Below, in pieces: positions 10,568 through 20,613 of a DNA stretch of 64,000 bases. Under the pieces are notes generated by a model, which ran no database searches, had not been told where the DNA came from, and saw only the letters and a list, made by a program, of their open reading frames with translations. This DNA comes from Clostridiales bacterium (lineage in GTDB: Bacteria > Bacillota > Clostridia > Clostridiales > Oxobacteraceae): contig JASEJN010000002.1 of assembly GCA_030016385.1 (NCBI GenBank), forward strand, positions 52,987 to 116,986. Reading direction: 5' to 3'. A program made the translations under genes and the position numbers. Each line of letters opens with the position of its first letter. Positions within the stretch are counted from its first letter, which is position 1.

Positions 10568-13500
10568 TTATTTGTCATCATCAAGATTATCATTTAAATC
10601 ATTATCTTCATAATTGTCATCCGAATCCGGTCCCGGATTATCATCAGTATGGGGAGTTCCGTCTTCCTCAATCACTCCCGGGATATTAAAGTCATCGATA
10701 TTTAAATCAAAATCTTCGTCCTCGTCTTCATTGTCTTCGGATTCAGGCTCACCGCCTCCTGTAGTATTATCTTCGGAAGGAACATAATCTTCCCTTCCCT
10801 CGATATTTACATCAAGATCATCGGTATCGTCATCGATTGATTCTTTAATGGCAATTTCCTTTTTATCATCTGATAAAACCTTTACATCCAGACAGAGCGA
10901 CTGAAGCTCTTTAATCAATACCTTGAATGACTCAGGCACCCCAGGCTCAGGAATGTTTTCACCTTTTACTATAGCTTCATAAGTCTTAACACGGCCGACC
11001 ACATCGTCCGATTTAACCGTCAGTATTTCCTGCAGCGTATGGGCTGCGCCATAAGCTTCAAGAGCCCATACCTCCATTTCACCGAACCTTTGCCCTCCAA
11101 ATTGGGCTTTACCACCTAACGGCTGCTGGGTTACGAGTGAATACGGACCGGTTGACCTTGCATGTATCTTGTCGTCAACAAGATGTGCAAGCTTTAATAT
11201 ATACATATAACCTACAGTTATCGGATTGTCAAAAATTTCACCTGTTCTGCCATCACGAAGTATGATTTTACCATTTTTATTTAGCCCTGACTTTTCAAGA
11301 AGCTGAATAATATCTTTCTCATTGGCACCATCAAATACCGGCGTTGCAACATGCCATCCTAATTTTGCAGCCGCATACCCTAAGTGAACTTCAAGTACCT
11401 GACCTATATTCATACGTGACGGAACACCAAGAGGATTCAAAACAATTTGAAGAGGCCTTCCGTCCGGTAAAAAAGGCATATCTTCTTCAGGAAGCACTCT
11501 TGAAATAACACCCTTGTTGCCATGTCTGCCTGCCATTTTGTCGCCTACTGATATTTTCCTTTTCTGGGCTATATAACATCTTACAAGTTCGTTAACACCT
11601 GGCGGCAATTCATCTCCGTTTTCTCTGGTGAATACCTTGACATCGACTATTATCCCGGCCTCGCCGTGAGGAACCCTGAGAGATGTATCCCTGACTTCTC
11701 TTGCCTTTTCGCCGAATATTGCGCGAAGCAGCCTCTCCTCAGCCGTAAGTTCCGTTTCACCTTTTGGAGTAACTTTACCAACTAATATATCTCCTGCTCT
11801 TACCTCGGCTCCTATTCTTATAATTCCCCTGTCATCCAGATCCTTTAATGCTTCATCGCCAACATTCGGAATATCTCTTGTTATTTCCTCAGGACCGAGT
11901 TTTGTATCCCTGGCTTCAGCCTCGTACTCCTCTATATGGATCGAGGTAAATACATCCTTTTTAACTAACTCTTCGGAGATCAGCATAGCGTCTTCATAAT
12001 TGTAACCTTCCCAGGTCATAAAACCCATAAGTATATTCTTTCCCAGAGCTATTTCACCCATATCTGTAGAAGGGCCATCCGCTACGACATCGCCTTTTTT
12101 AACAACCTGTCCCCTATCTACAATAGGCCTTTGGTTTATTGTAGTACCTTGATTTGAACGTTTGAATTTCAATAATTTATACACATCGATTCCGCCATCG
12201 GAATCTCTTTTTATTTTTATTTCATCTGCGCTTACCTTAACGACCACTCCGTCGTTTTTGGCAAGAGGTATAATCCCTGAGTCTCTTGCAGCCCTGTATT
12301 CAATACCGGTTCCAACAAGTGGCGCCGATGTTTTGATAAGTGGCACAGCCTGACGCTGCATATTTGAACCCATAAGTGCACGGTTCGCATCGTCATTTTC
12401 AAGGAAAGGTATCATCGCTGTGGCAACAGACACAACCTGCTTTGGCGAAACATCCATGAGATCAACTTCTGTATTCGGTACAACAATTATATCTTCTTTC
12501 GACCTTGCAGTAACTCTTTTATCGACGAACCTTCCTTCCTCATCGAGGGGCTCATTGGCCTGTGCAATTACATATTCATCTTCCTCATCAGCCGTTAGAT
12601 AAACCACATCATTTGTAACAATACCCCTGGATTTATCGACTTTTCTATAAGGTGCCTCGATAAATCCGTATTCATTAACCCTGGCATAAGTTGAAAGAGA
12701 ACCTATAAGACCGATATTAGGTCCTTCAGGAGTCTCTATCGGGCACATGCGGCCATAATGGGAGTGATGGACATCCCTCACTTCAAAACCTGCCCTTTCT
12801 CTCGATAGTCCGCCGGGTCCCAGTGCGGAAAGCCTTCTCTTATGAGTAAGCTCTGAAAGGGGGTTGGTCTGATCCATAAATTGCGACAACTGGGAACTTC
12901 CGAAAAACTCCTTAATCGCCGCTGCGACAGGCCTTATATTGACAAGAGCCTGAGGAGTTACAACATCCAGATCTTGAATAGTCATTCTTTCTTTGACTAC
13001 CCTCTCCATCCTTGACAAACCTATCCTAAACTGATTCTGCAAAAGCTCTCCAACGGATCTTAACCTTCTGTTACCAAGATGGTCGATATCATCTGTAAGC
13101 CCTATTCCAAACTGCAAACCCAGATTATAATTTATAGATGCAAAGATATCGGATTTTATAATATGCTTTGGCACTAATTCGCCCATCCTTGATTTTACAG
13201 CACTTCTAAAATCATCTTCCGATGATGAAGATTCCAATATTTCTTTAAGAACAGGATAATATACCATTTCTTTGATGTTGAGATCGTCTATTCTGTATTT
13301 AATATTCTGTTTATGTACATCGACAAAATGGTTTCCTGTTACTTTTATTTTTTTGCCATCTACAAGCACAAATACATCGTTTATGCCTGCATTCTGTATT
13401 TTCATTGCAGTTTCTCTGTCTATCTTTTTATCTGCATCAGCAATTATCTCGCCAGTATTCGGATCGACGACATCCTCAGCGGCAATATGACCCATTATTC

Positions 13501-14350
13501 TTGAATATAATGCCAATTTTTTATTGAATTTATACCTTCCTACCTTTGAAAGGTCATATCTTCTGGGATCAAAAAACAGCGAATCGAGAAGCGACATCGA
13601 ACTTTCAACGGTTGGTGGCTCCCCAGGTCTTAACCTTTTATAAACTTCAACTAAACCCTCATCTTTTGTTTTGGTATTATCTTTTTCAATCGTCGCTTTA
13701 AGTCTTTCATCTTCCCCGAACATCTGGAATATTTCTGCATCTGTGCCAATACCCAGTGCCCTTATAAATACAGTTATAGGAAGTTTTCTTGTCCTGTCAA
13801 TACGAACCGACAATACATCATTTGAATCGGTTTCGTATTCAAGCCAGGCACCGCGGTTCGGGATCAATGTGGCCGAATAAAGATTCTTGCCTGATTTATC
13901 GACGCTTTCCGCATAATACACACCAGGTGATCTGACGAGCTGGCTTACTATAACTCTTTCTGCTCCGTTTATGATAAACGTACCTTGTTCGGTCATTAAA
14001 GGGAAATCACCCATAAACACTTCCTGCTCTTTAACTTCGCCGGTTTCTTTATTTATAAGCCTTACTTTTACTTTTAGCGGTGCAGCATAAGTAGTATCTC
14101 TTTCTTTGCATTCCTCAACTGAATATTTTATATTATCCATGTCAAGGGAATAATCAATAAACTCAAGTACAAGGTTACCTGTATAATCCTGTATGGGATT
14201 AACATCATCAAATACTTCTTTCAAACCCTCATCCAAGAACCATTTATAGGAATTCAGCTGAACTTCAATTAAATTGGGCATATCCAGCACTTCATGAATC
14301 TTGGAAAAACTCATTCGCGTCCTTCTGCCTACCTGAACAGGATGTATCAT
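10568..14350 (-). CDS. rpoB: RNA polymerase subunit beta, with long acidic tail
   Basis: 1260 residues. The rifampicin pocket ([18 protein letters not shown], then LSALGPGG) keeps Asp, His and Ser at the usual resistance positions, so the enzyme should be rifampicin sensitive. Active-site segments such as GRHGNKGV and the C-terminal clamp ([26 protein letters not shown] in part) are present. After the conserved end, about 91 residues from 1170 onward are extremely rich in Asp, Glu and Asn, longer than the short acidic end of Bacillus RpoB. ATG start at 14350 with AAGGGGTG upstream. A consensus promoter and a strong hairpin separate it from rplL. Confidence 0.98.
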   Translation of the reverse strand: MIHPVQVGRRTRMSFSKIHEVLDMPNLIEVQLNSYKWFLDEGLKEVFDDVNPIQDYTGNLVLEFIDYSLDMDNIKYSVEECKERDTTYAAPLKVKVRLINKETGEVKEQEVFMGDFPLMTEQGTFIINGAERVIVSQLVRSPGVYYAESVDKSGKNLYSATLIPNRGAWLEYETDSNDVLSVRIDRTRKLPITVFIRALGIGTDAEIFQMFGEDERLKATIEKDNTKTKDEGLVEVYKRLRPGEPPTVESSMSLLDSLFFDPRRYDLSKVGRYKFNKKLALYSRIMGHIAAEDVVDPNTGEIIADADKKIDRETAMKIQNAGINDVFVLVDGKKIKVTGNHFVDVHKQNIKYRIDDLNIKEMVYYPVLKEILESSSSEDDFRSAVKSRMGELVPKHIIKSDIFASINYNLGLQFGIGLTDDIDHLGNRRLRSVGELLQNQFRIGLSRMERVVKERMTIQDLDVVTPQALVNIRPVAAAIKEFFGSSQLSQFMDQTNPLSELTHKRRLSALGPGGLSRERAGFEVRDVHHSHYGRMCPIETPEGPNIGLIGSLSTYARVNEYGFIEAPYRKVDKSRGIVTNDVVYLTADEEDEYVIAQANEPLDEEGRFVDKRVTARSKEDIIVVPNTEVDLMDVSPKQVVSVATAMIPFLENDDANRALMGSNMQRQAVPLIKTSAPLVGTGIEYRAARDSGIIPLAKNDGVVVKVSADEIKIKRDSDGGIDVYKLLKFKRSNQGTTINQRPIVDRGQVVKKGDVVADGPSTDMGEIALGKNILMGFMTWEGYNYEDAMLISEELVKKDVFTSIHIEEYEAEARDTKLGPEEITRDIPNVGDEALKDLDDRGIIRIGAEVRAGDILVGKVTPKGETELTAEERLLRAIFGEKAREVRDTSLRVPHGEAGIIVDVKVFTRENGDELPPGVNELVRCYIAQKRKISVGDKMAGRHGNKGVISRVLPEEDMPFLPDGRPLQIVLNPLGVPSRMNIGQVLEVHLGYAAAKLGWHVATPVFDGANEKDIIQLLEKSGLNKNGKIILRDGRTGEIFDNPITVGYMYILKLAHLVDDKIHARSTGPYSLVTQQPLGGKAQFGGQRFGEMEVWALEAYGAAHTLQEILTVKSDDVVGRVKTYEAIVKGENIPEPGVPESFKVLIKELQSLCLDVKVLSDDKKEIAIKESIDDDTDDLDVNIEGREDYVPSEDNTTGGGEPESEDNEDEDEDFDLNIDDFNIPGVIEEDGTPHTDDNPGPDSDDNYEDNDLNDNLDDDK

Positions 14351-14542
14351 TAATATTCACCCCTTATTAAAAATGTCCAAAAGCATAAAAATATCGGGAA
14401 TTACACTTTTGGGGGAAATTAACTTTTTTTACGTTATCTATATAATATTCCCAAAAATTATCAAAAATATTCCATAAAATTTACTGTAAATGAGTAAAAT
14501 ACCCTATTATGTATCCTATTCTATTATTCAATGCAATTAATA

Positions 14543-14571
14543 ATAATAACATAATGCAATACCAGTGTCAA
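14543..14571 (-). promoter_or_regulatory. Sigma-A promoter of rpoBC
   Basis: Perfect TTGACA at 14566-14571, 17-base spacer, TATTAT at 14543-14548. It gives rpoB a leader of about 185 bases. With the hairpin at 14649-14686 and an AT-rich remainder, this accounts for the 340-base gap between rplL and rpoB. Confidence 0.85.
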
Positions 14572-14648
14572 CATAAAAAGGAAAATTTATATATATGAAA
14601 AGTGCATTTTTGTTTGATATAATATTATCGAATCGAAATGTGCTTAAA

Positions 14649-14686
14649 TTAAGAACCCTCTTTAGTTTTTTAAAGAGGGTTCTTAA
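14649..14686 (-). terminator. Terminator/attenuator after rplL
   Basis: TTAAGAACCCTCTTTA pairs over 16 bases with TAAAGAGGGTTCTTAA around a six-base loop, four bases after the rplL stop. The T-run after it is weak (TTAATTT), fitting an attenuator that lowers rpoBC relative to L7/L12, as is known in E. coli. Confidence 0.8.
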
Positions 14687-14690
14687 CATA

Positions 14691-15056
14691 TTATTTTAAT
14701 TCAACTGTTGCTCCGACATCAGTCAGTTTCTTCTGGATCTCTTCAGCTTCCTCTTTTGCTACTCCTTCTTTTACCGCCTTGGGAGCTGCATCAACGAGGT
14801 CCTTTGCCTGTTTTAATCCAAGTCCTGTTATTTCCCTTACAGTCTTAATAACCTTAATCTTTTGATCTCCTATAGCTGTAAGTACAACATCAAACTCTGT
14901 CTTCTCTTCAGCTGGTGCTGCCGCCGCTCCTCCTGGAGCCGCTGCCACCGGCGCTGCCGCGCTGACACCGAATTCCTCCTCAGCAGCTTTTACTAAATCA
15001 TTTAACTCCAATACAGTCATTCCTTTTATTGCTTCTATAATTTCCTGAACTGTCAT
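14691..15056 (-). CDS. rplL: 50S ribosomal protein L7/L12
   Basis: 121 residues: N-terminal dimerisation helix pair ([24 protein letters not shown]), an Ala/Pro/Gly-rich hinge at about 33-52, and the C-terminal domain with [12 protein letters not shown] that contacts translation factors. Multiple L7/L12 dimers sit on L10 to form the ribosomal stalk. ATG start with GGAGGTG upstream, 19 bases after rplJ. Confidence 0.98.
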   Translation of the reverse strand: MTVQEIIEAIKGMTVLELNDLVKAAEEEFGVSAAAPVAAAPGGAAAAPAEEKTEFDVVLTAIGDQKIKVIKTVREITGLGLKQAKDLVDAAPKAVKEGVAKEEAEEIQKKLTDVGATVELK

Positions 15057-15075
15057 TTATTTTACACCTCCGAAT

Positions 15076-15576
15076 TTATTCATTATTTTGTGCTTCTTTT
15101 TGCTCTTTAATTGCATTTACGAGATAAGCGAATTTTGATAATGGTGCTTTGAAACTGCCAAGGAGTTTTGCTATTAATACTTCCCTTGGCGGTATAGCTG
15201 CAAGCTCATTGACCTTATCCGCATCATATATCTTCCCCTTGACTATGGCACCCTTTATCTCCATTTTTTTATGCTCTTTTATAAAATTTCTTAATACCCT
15301 GGCAGGCTCTATGAGATCATCATATCCAAAAGCGAAAGATGTGGGTCCCGATAAAAATTTATTTATATCAGGAGCTCCGGCTTCTTTTGCGGCAATGGAT
15401 GTCAAAGTATTTTTAAGTACCTTGTATTCAACTCCTGCTTCTCTGAATTTACGCCTCAGTTCAGTATCCTCTTGAACCGTCAGCCCTCTGTAATCTGCAA
15501 ATACTACTGTTTGGGCTTTGTCAAACTTTTCCTTGATATTCTGGACTACAGCCTTTTTTTCCTCTTTTACTGCCAT
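15076..15576 (-). CDS. rplJ: 50S ribosomal protein L10
   Basis: 166 residues starting [18 protein letters not shown], the stalk base protein that binds 23S rRNA and carries L7/L12 on its C-terminal helix. The ATG at 15576 is taken rather than an in-frame GTG at 15588, which overlaps the AAGGAGG itself. The gene is preceded by a recognisable L10 leader with an attenuator hairpin. Confidence 0.97.
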   Translation of the reverse strand: MAVKEEKKAVVQNIKEKFDKAQTVVFADYRGLTVQEDTELRRKFREAGVEYKVLKNTLTSIAAKEAGAPDINKFLSGPTSFAFGYDDLIEPARVLRNFIKEHKKMEIKGAIVKGKIYDADKVNELAAIPPREVLIAKLLGSFKAPLSKFAYLVNAIKEQKEAQNNE

Positions 15577-15599
15577 TTTTCCGTCCACCTCCTTATAAC

Positions 15600-15710
15600 G
15601 ACCACAGCATATTATAAAAACCTCTCCCGAGAAAGGAAGAGGCCTAATATTCTACCTGAATTCCAACCTCGGCAGGCATGTTTAAGCTTACAGCACCTGC
15701 TGTCTGCGGT
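15600..15710 (-). promoter_or_regulatory. Ribosomal L10 leader with attenuator
   Basis: The transcript contains the conserved pieces of the Firmicute L10 leader: AGACAGCAGGTGC near 15700, AAGCTTAAACATGCCTGCCGAGGT near 15680, then a hairpin CCTCTTCC/GGGAGAGG at 15621-15642 followed by TTTTTAT, a Rho-independent terminator. In the known family (Rfam L10_leader) L10-L12 complex binding shifts the balance to termination. The class is recognised from memory; a covariance-model search would settle it. Confidence 0.82.
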
Positions 15711-15744
15711 CATTTATGTGATTTTTCATAAAAAATATCTGTAT

Positions 15745-16440
15745 CTATTCAAGCACTCTTGCAGGATTAACCTTAATCCCCGGTCCCATTGTACTTGATA
15801 ATACAACACTCCTCAAATACTGTCCCTTTGAAGAAGCGGGTTTCGCCTTGATAATAGCTTCCATCAAAGCTTTGAAATTTTCATGGAGTTTATCCTTTCC
15901 AAAGGATTTTTTTCCGATCGGAACATGGATAATGCTCGTTTTGTCTACCCTGTACTCAACTTTACCGGCTTTAATATCCGATAACGCTTTTGTTATATCA
16001 AATGTAACGGTTCCCGATTTTGGATTCGGCATAAGTCCTTTCGGGCCTAATATCCTCCCCAGTCTTCCGACGACGCTCATCATATCCGGGGTAGCAACAA
16101 CAACATCAAAGTCGAACCAATTTTCCTTTTGAATTTTCTGTGCAAGCTCCTCGGCACCTACATAATCGGCACCGGCATCCTGTGCTTCTTTTGCTTTTTC
16201 ACCCTTTGCAAATACTAACACTCTAACAACTTTACCTGTTCCATGTGGAAGGACAACTGTCCCCCTTACTTGCTGATCAGCATGCCTCGGATCCACTCCA
16301 AGCCTTGCTGCAAGTTCAATCGTTTCGTCAAACTTAGCCTTTGAAGTTTTTTCGATAAGATCTATAGCTTCATCTGGCGAATATAACACTGCTTTATCGA
16401 TAAGTTTTACACTATCCTGGTAATTCTTACCCCTTTTCAT
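15745..16440 (-). CDS. rplA: 50S ribosomal protein L1
   Basis: 231 residues starting [16 protein letters not shown] with the L1 signature [21 protein letters not shown] at about 119-139. L1 forms the mobile stalk that moves deacylated tRNA out of the E site; in many bacteria it represses translation of the L11 operon. ATG at 16440 chosen over a longer frame from 16482 because of the GGAGG spacing and the family N-terminus. It lies 53 bases after rplK. Confidence 0.97.
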   Translation of the reverse strand: MKRGKNYQDSVKLIDKAVLYSPDEAIDLIEKTSKAKFDETIELAARLGVDPRHADQQVRGTVVLPHGTGKVVRVLVFAKGEKAKEAQDAGADYVGAEELAQKIQKENWFDFDVVVATPDMMSVVGRLGRILGPKGLMPNPKSGTVTFDITKALSDIKAGKVEYRVDKTSIIHVPIGKKSFGKDKLHENFKALMEAIIKAKPASSKGQYLRSVVLSSTMGPGIKVNPARVLE

Positions 16441-16493
16441 GATATATACCTCCTTGTGGTATTGACGGCCTAAGCCTCCCACCTATATGACTT

Positions 16494-16919
16494 TTATTTT
16501 TCCACTTCTACGCCCATGCTTCTTGCTGTTCCGGCTACCATACTCATAGCAGCTTCTACTGTTGCAGCATTAAGATCGGGCATTTTCATCTGTGCAATTT
16601 CCTTTAATTTTTCCTTGGATAATTTTGCAACTTTTGTTTTATTGGGAACTCCGGAGCCGCTTTCGATTCCGCATGCTCTTTTAATCAGAACTGCCGCCGG
16701 CGGAGTCTTTAATATGAAGCTGAAAGATCTGTCAGCGAAAATCGTGATCACCACGGGAATTATCAGTCCTGCCTGATTTGCAGTCTTAGCATTAAATTCC
16801 TTGCAAAAGCCCATGATATTAACGCCATGCTGTCCAAGAGCCGGACCTACCGGTGGTGCAGGAGTTGCCTTGCCTGCTGGAATCTGAAGTTTCACCATCC
16901 CAACTACCTTTTTAGCCAT
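16494..16919 (-). CDS. rplK: 50S ribosomal protein L11
   Basis: 141 residues, full length. N-terminal [22 protein letters not shown] with the conserved proline pair of the thiostrepton/RelA-sensing domain, and the C-terminal rRNA-binding domain ending [14 protein letters not shown] start with GGAGG upstream. Third of the secE-nusG-rplK-rplA order. Confidence 0.98.
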   Translation of the reverse strand: MAKKVVGMVKLQIPAGKATPAPPVGPALGQHGVNIMGFCKEFNAKTANQAGLIIPVVITIFADRSFSFILKTPPAAVLIKRACGIESGSGVPNKTKVAKLSKEKLKEIAQMKMPDLNAATVEAAMSMVAGTARSMGVEVEK

Positions 16920-16955
16920 TTAACTTACACCTCCTTAACAAATAACCCGAAAAAG

Positions 16956-17483
16956 CTATTCAATTTTTTGAACCTGTTCAAAGTCAAACTCTACAAGAGT
17001 ATCTCGGCCGAACATATTTACATATGCCTTTACTTTTTTCTTTTCATTATTAATTTCCTTAACCAGCGCTACAAAATTCTCAAATGGTCCGGAAACTACT
17101 TTGACATTTTCGCCTACGGTCACATCAATCGTTGTAAGCGGCTGAGATATTCCCATTGAACGCACTTCTGCTTCCGATAAAGGTACAGGTTTTGAACCGG
17201 GTCCTACAAATCCCGTTACTCCCCTCGTATTCCTGACCACATACCAGGAATCATCATTCATTACCATCTTTACGAGAACATACCCGGGATACGTTTTCCT
17301 TTGTACAGCCCTTTTTTTACCATTTTTGATTTCAACGGTCTCCTCTACAGGCACCTGTACATCCTTAATTAAATCATGAATATTCCTATTTTCTACAGTT
17401 TTTTCGAGATTTGCCTTTACTTTATTCTCATAACCTGAATAAGTATGAACTACATACCACTTTTCGTTTCCGTTTCCATCCAT
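16956..17483 (-). CDS. nusG: Transcription elongation factor NusG
   Basis: 175 residues: an NGN domain (KWYVVHTYSGYENKVKANLEK, then RKTYPGYVLVKM) that binds the RNA polymerase clamp, and a C-terminal KOW domain (VGENVKVVSGPFENFVALV) that links to Rho or S10. Its ATG is 17 bases downstream of the secE stop. S10 (rpsJ), its ribosomal contact, is also in this window. Confidence 0.97.
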   Translation of the reverse strand: MDGNGNEKWYVVHTYSGYENKVKANLEKTVENRNIHDLIKDVQVPVEETVEIKNGKKRAVQRKTYPGYVLVKMVMNDDSWYVVRNTRGVTGFVGPGSKPVPLSEAEVRSMGISQPLTTIDVTVGENVKVVSGPFENFVALVKEINNEKKKVKAYVNMFGRDTLVEFDFEQVQKIE

Positions 17484-17500
17484 ATTAATAATCCCTCTTA

Positions 17501-17761
17501 CTATTTTATTGCATTAATAAAATAATTCAAACTGCGACCAAATATCGAATCAAGCAACAATACGAATAATGTTAATATTATTACCGTCGATATTACAACC
17601 TCTGTAGATTTATAAACGTCCTTTTTCTCAGGCCATGTTATCCTCTTCATCTCATTTTTGCTGTCAACAATGAAGTTCCATATGCTTTTTAACCATCTTA
17701 CCGGGGCAGCCTTTCTATGTTGTTTTTCCCCAGACCTGGTATTATTAGCTTCAAAAGCCAT
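17501..17761 (-). CDS. secE: Preprotein translocase subunit SecE
   Basis: 86 residues. A charged N-terminus precedes the conserved amphipathic helix (FIVDSKNEMKRITWPEKKDV) and a single membrane segment at about 54-75 (VVISTVIILTLFVLLLDSI), the short one-TM form of SecE that clamps SecY. It lies between rpmG and nusG as in nearly all Firmicutes. Confidence 0.95.
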   Translation of the reverse strand: MAFEANNTRSGEKQHRKAAPVRWLKSIWNFIVDSKNEMKRITWPEKKDVYKSTEVVISTVIILTLFVLLLDSIFGRSLNYFINAIK

Positions 17762-17821
17762 AATATTTCACATCCTCATAATATATAATTTAATACCAAA
17801 ATTATATATTGTTTCTCAGGT

Positions 17822-17971
17822 TTACTTTGTTTCTTTGTGAAGTGTATGCTTCCTGCAGAATCTGCAGTATTTGTTCAACTCCAGCCTATCGGGATCGTTC
17901 TTTTTATTCTTTGTAGTATTGTAATTTCTTTGTTTGCATTCCGAACATGCTAATGTTATTTTAACTCTCAC
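17822..17971 (-). CDS. rpmG: 50S ribosomal protein L33, zinc form
   Basis: A 49-residue frame ([19 protein letters not shown]...) from a GTG at 17971 to a TAA at 17822-17824. It carries two CxxC pairs, CSEC and CRFC, so it is the zinc-binding form of L33. GGAGGTG lies about eight bases upstream of the GTG. Position directly before secE is standard for rpmG. Confidence 0.95.
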   Translation of the reverse strand: MRVKITLACSECKQRNYNTTKNKKNDPDRLELNKYCRFCRKHTLHKETK

Positions 17972-18066
17972 CGCCAGCACCTCCTAGGTATTGTCTATCC
18001 ACTATAGAAAATTTTATTCAAATGTATAAAAATTTCACCGAAAGCACAATACGTCAATACTACATT

Positions 18067-18095
18067 ATTTTAACTGAAAACAATAAAAAAATCAA
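18067..18095 (-). promoter_or_regulatory. Putative promoter for rpmG-secE-nusG
   Basis: TTGATT at 18090-18095, 17-base spacer and TAAAAT at 18067-18072, located just after the tuf copy 2 terminator. A TTGACG near 18048 lacks a well-spaced -10. Choice is tentative. Confidence 0.45.
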
Positions 18096-18131
18096 CAAAA
18101 ATTTAATTTTTACCGCAAAGTATGTAAAGAT

Positions 18132-18160
18132 AAAAAAAGAAGGTCAAACCTTCTTTTTTA
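18132..18160 (-). terminator. Rho-independent terminator of tuf copy 2
   Basis: AAAAAAGAAGGT and ACCTTCTTTTTT pair around CAA, 12 bases after the tuf stop, with a T-run on the minus strand. Confidence 0.9.
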
Positions 18161-18172
18161 TATTCAGTCTAA

Positions 18173-19369
18173 CTATTTATCAAGGATTTCGGAAACGACT
18201 CCCGCTCCAACCGTATGTCCGCCTTCACGGATAGCAAACCTTAATCCTTCTTCCATAGCTATGGGTGTGATCAGTTCAACTTCCATCGTGATATGATCTC
18301 CAGGCATAACCATCTCTACTCCTTCAGGTAACTTTATCGTGCCTGTAACATCTGTTGTCCTGAAATAAAACTGCGGCCTGTATCCGTTAAAAAATGGGGT
18401 GTGTCTTCCTCCCTCTTCTTTCTTAAGCACATATACCTGGCCTTTGTAATGCATGTGCGGATGAACTGTACCCGGCTTTGCCAGTACCTGACCTCTTTCT
18501 ATCTGCTCCCTGTCAATGCCTCTCAGCAAAGCTCCGATATTGTCCCCTGCCTGCGCCTGGTCCAAAGTCTTCCTGAACATCTCAACCCCTGTTACAACTG
18601 ACTTTAGCTTCTCACTCTTCAGTCCTACTACCTCTACTTCGTCGCCGACTTTTAATGTCCCTCTCTCAACTCTTCCTGTTGCTACTGTCCCACGTCCTGT
18701 AATTGTAAATACATCCTCTACTGGCATCAGGAACGGCTTGTCGGTTTCCCTCTTCGGCGTCGGTATATATGAATCTATTGCATCCAATAAATCATATATG
18801 GGTTTCGTCCATTTCGGATCATCCGGGTTCTCCAACGCTTTTAATGCTGAACCTACGATTATCGGTGTCTTATCCCCTGGAAAACCATATTCATTCAGCA
18901 AATCCCTTACTTCCATCTCCACTAGTTCGATAAGCTCCGGATCATCTACCATATCCGATTTGTTAAGAAATACTATGATGTATGGTACTCCAACCTGCCT
19001 CGCTAAAAGTATGTGCTCCCTTGTCTGCGGCATGGGTCCATCTGCTGCTGATACCACAAGTATCGCACCATCCATTTGTGCCGCTCCGGTAATCATGTTC
19101 TTTATATAATCTGCATGTCCCGGGCAGTCAACATGGGCGTAGTGCCTTTTATCAGTCTCATACTCAACATGAGCCGTGTTTATTGTTATTCCTCTTGCTT
19201 TTTCCTCAGGGGCCTTATCGATTTCGTCATATTTTGTTGCCTGTGCTCTACCCGATTTTGCTAAAACATAAGTTATAGCAGCTGTCAAAGTAGTCTTACC
19301 ATGATCAACGTGGCCTATTGTCCCAATATTGACATGAGGCTTAGTCCTTTCATAATGTGCCTTTGCCAT
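18173..19369 (-). CDS. tuf: Elongation factor Tu, copy 2
   Basis: 398 residues, amino-acid identical to the copy at 2043-3239. This is the tufB-type locus: two tRNA genes lie upstream and rpmG-secE-nusG downstream. The nucleotide identity with copy 1 stops at 19310; from there to the ATG the two differ at 13 third-codon positions while coding the same residues, and the flanks are unrelated. ATG start with GGAGG. It ends at its own terminator, so it can be expressed apart from the downstream genes. Confidence 0.98.
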   Translation of the reverse strand: MAKAHYERTKPHVNIGTIGHVDHGKTTLTAAITYVLAKSGRAQATKYDEIDKAPEEKARGITINTAHVEYETDKRHYAHVDCPGHADYIKNMITGAAQMDGAILVVSAADGPMPQTREHILLARQVGVPYIIVFLNKSDMVDDPELIELVEMEVRDLLNEYGFPGDKTPIIVGSALKALENPDDPKWTKPIYDLLDAIDSYIPTPKRETDKPFLMPVEDVFTITGRGTVATGRVERGTLKVGDEVEVVGLKSEKLKSVVTGVEMFRKTLDQAQAGDNIGALLRGIDREQIERGQVLAKPGTVHPHMHYKGQVYVLKKEEGGRHTPFFNGYRPQFYFRTTDVTGTIKLPEGVEMVMPGDHITMEVELITPIAMEEGLRFAIREGGHTVGAGVVSEILDK

Positions 19370-19396
19370 ACCTTAATTCCTCCTTATAAGGTTGGG

Positions 19397-19491
19397 GGAC
19401 ACTATAAAATAATATTAATTGAACACTCACTCATCCGGCTGAAATACTTATTCTGCAATATCAGAGTATCCATAAATATGTGGTAGTGTCC
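19397..19491. repeat. Spacer bounded by GGACACTA inverted ends
   Basis: GGACACTATA at 19397 and TAGTGTCC at 19484-19491 face each other about 95 bases apart in the tuf copy 2 leader. GGACACTATA also occurs at 1227 and 22156. The interior includes GAACACTCACTCATC, resembling the family A core. The inverted match is only eight bases, so an element is uncertain. Confidence 0.3.
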
Positions 19492-19574
19492 TGCCTGCAT
19501 TATAAATATTAGATTTTATATGAAACTATTATGTTTCATCAGTAAACAATAAATGCAACCACGCTTTATTCGTG

Positions 19575-19650
<76 letters not shown>

Positions 19651-19653
19651 GCA

Positions 19654-19727
19654 TGGAGCGGGTAACGGGAATCGGACCCGCATCACCGGCTTGGGAAGCC
19701 GGTACTCTGCCATTGAGCTATACCCGC
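19654..19727 (-). tRNA. tRNA-Gly (CCC)
   Basis: 74 bases including encoded CCA. Acceptor GCGGGTA/TACCCGC, D-loop AGCTCAATGGCAGAGT, anticodon stem CCGGC/GCCGG with loop TTCCCAA (anticodon CCC, decoding GGG), T-arm with GGTCCGATTCC. Three bases separate it from tRNA-Thr, so both come from one precursor. Confidence 0.97.
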
Positions 19728-19790
19728 AATATTGTTTTACGATATAATATTTTACTATCCTTTAAACTCTATGTCAAGAGATTTGTACGC

Positions 19791-19860
19791 TTCGTAATCT
19801 GAGCTAGCTTATGTTATTTTGAACACTCATCCCAGATTCAAGATTTAGACAAGTTCCTCA
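19791..19860. repeat. Family A repeat, degenerate half copy
   Basis: TTCGTAATCTGAGCTAGC followed by TTATGTTATTTTGAACACTCAT and CCAGATTCAAGATTTAGACAAGTT, matching one arm of the family A element at 22031 and 58470. No opposite arm is seen. Confidence 0.6.
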
Positions 19861-19881
19861 GGCTGGCTGGAGAAGAATCGA

Positions 19882-20532
19882 TTATGCATCGCGTACCTTT
19901 AAATACTTTTCAAGTTTCCTCTTAACACGCTGCAGCGCATTATCAATGGATTTGGCATGCCTGTCCAAATCACAGGCAATTTCCTGATAGGACTTGCCGT
20001 CTAAATATGATTTAAGAACTTCCCATTCCAGACTGCTAAGGACTTCTCCAATTTTCGATTCTATATTAACAAATTCTTCTCTGCTTATAATCAGCTCCTC
20101 CGGATCGGATATTTTCGTGCCGGATAATATATCAAGCAAAGTTCTATCTGAATCTTCATCATATATTGGTTTATTAAGCGATACATAAGAATTCAATGGA
20201 ATATGTTTTTGTCTGGTTGCAGTCTTTATAGCAGTTATTATTTGCCGCGTTATGCACAATTCAGCAAAAGCCCGAAAAGATGAAAGCTTATCCTGCCTGA
20301 AATCACGTATTGCCTTATAGAGCCCTATCATGCCTTCCTGTACGATATCTTCCTTATCCGCTCCGATAAGAAAATAAGAACGCGCTTTAGCCCTTACAAA
20401 ATTCTTATATTTATTGATTAAGTATTCCTGAGCCTTTATATTCCCATTTTTAGCAAGGCGGGCAATTTCCTCATCCGACATACTATCGAAATTCTTCGGC
20501 TCGTACTGCTGGGCTTTAGCATAATGCTTCAA
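19882..20532 (-). CDS. sigH: RNA polymerase sporulation sigma factor SigH
   Basis: 216 residues from a TTG at 20532, eight bases after GGAGG; longer frames up to 20607 lack a ribosome site and overlap the promoter. Region 2 (YKNFVRAKARSYFLIGADKEDIVQEG, in part) and region 4 (SYQEIACDLDRHAKSIDNALQRVKRKLEKY, in part) match Bacillus sigma-H closely in sequence and length (218). In Bacillus it starts the post-exponential and sporulation programme. The presence of the gene in this neighbourhood (rae1-rlmB upstream, tRNA/rpmG downstream) is conserved and points to a spore former. Confidence 0.96.
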   Translation of the reverse strand: MKHYAKAQQYEPKNFDSMSDEEIARLAKNGNIKAQEYLINKYKNFVRAKARSYFLIGADKEDIVQEGMIGLYKAIRDFRQDKLSSFRAFAELCITRQIITAIKTATRQKHIPLNSYVSLNKPIYDEDSDRTLLDILSGTKISDPEELIISREEFVNIESKIGEVLSSLEWEVLKSYLDGKSYQEIACDLDRHAKSIDNALQRVKRKLEKYLKVRDA

Positions 20533-20577
20533 AAACACCGCCTCCAGTACACTTAAGTAGGTCAATCTCATAGACTT

Positions 20578-20607
20578 ATTATACATTATTAACAAATTTA
20601 AAGTCAA
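20578..20607 (-). promoter_or_regulatory. Sigma-A promoter of sigH
   Basis: TTGACT at 20602-20607, 18-base spacer, TATAAT at 20578-20583. The -35 lies in the space after the rae1 stop. Transcription would start about 40 bases before the TTG start codon. Confidence 0.78.
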
Positions 20608-20613
20608 GGCAAA

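Noticed and set aside
10568..14350. Rifampicin resistance in rpoB
   Set aside because: The residues at the usual resistance positions in the rifampicin pocket are wild type.
19882..20607. SigH start at 20607
   Set aside because: The upstream 25 codons contain the TTGACT/TATAAT promoter and lack a ribosome site; TTG at 20532 has GGAGG at good spacing.
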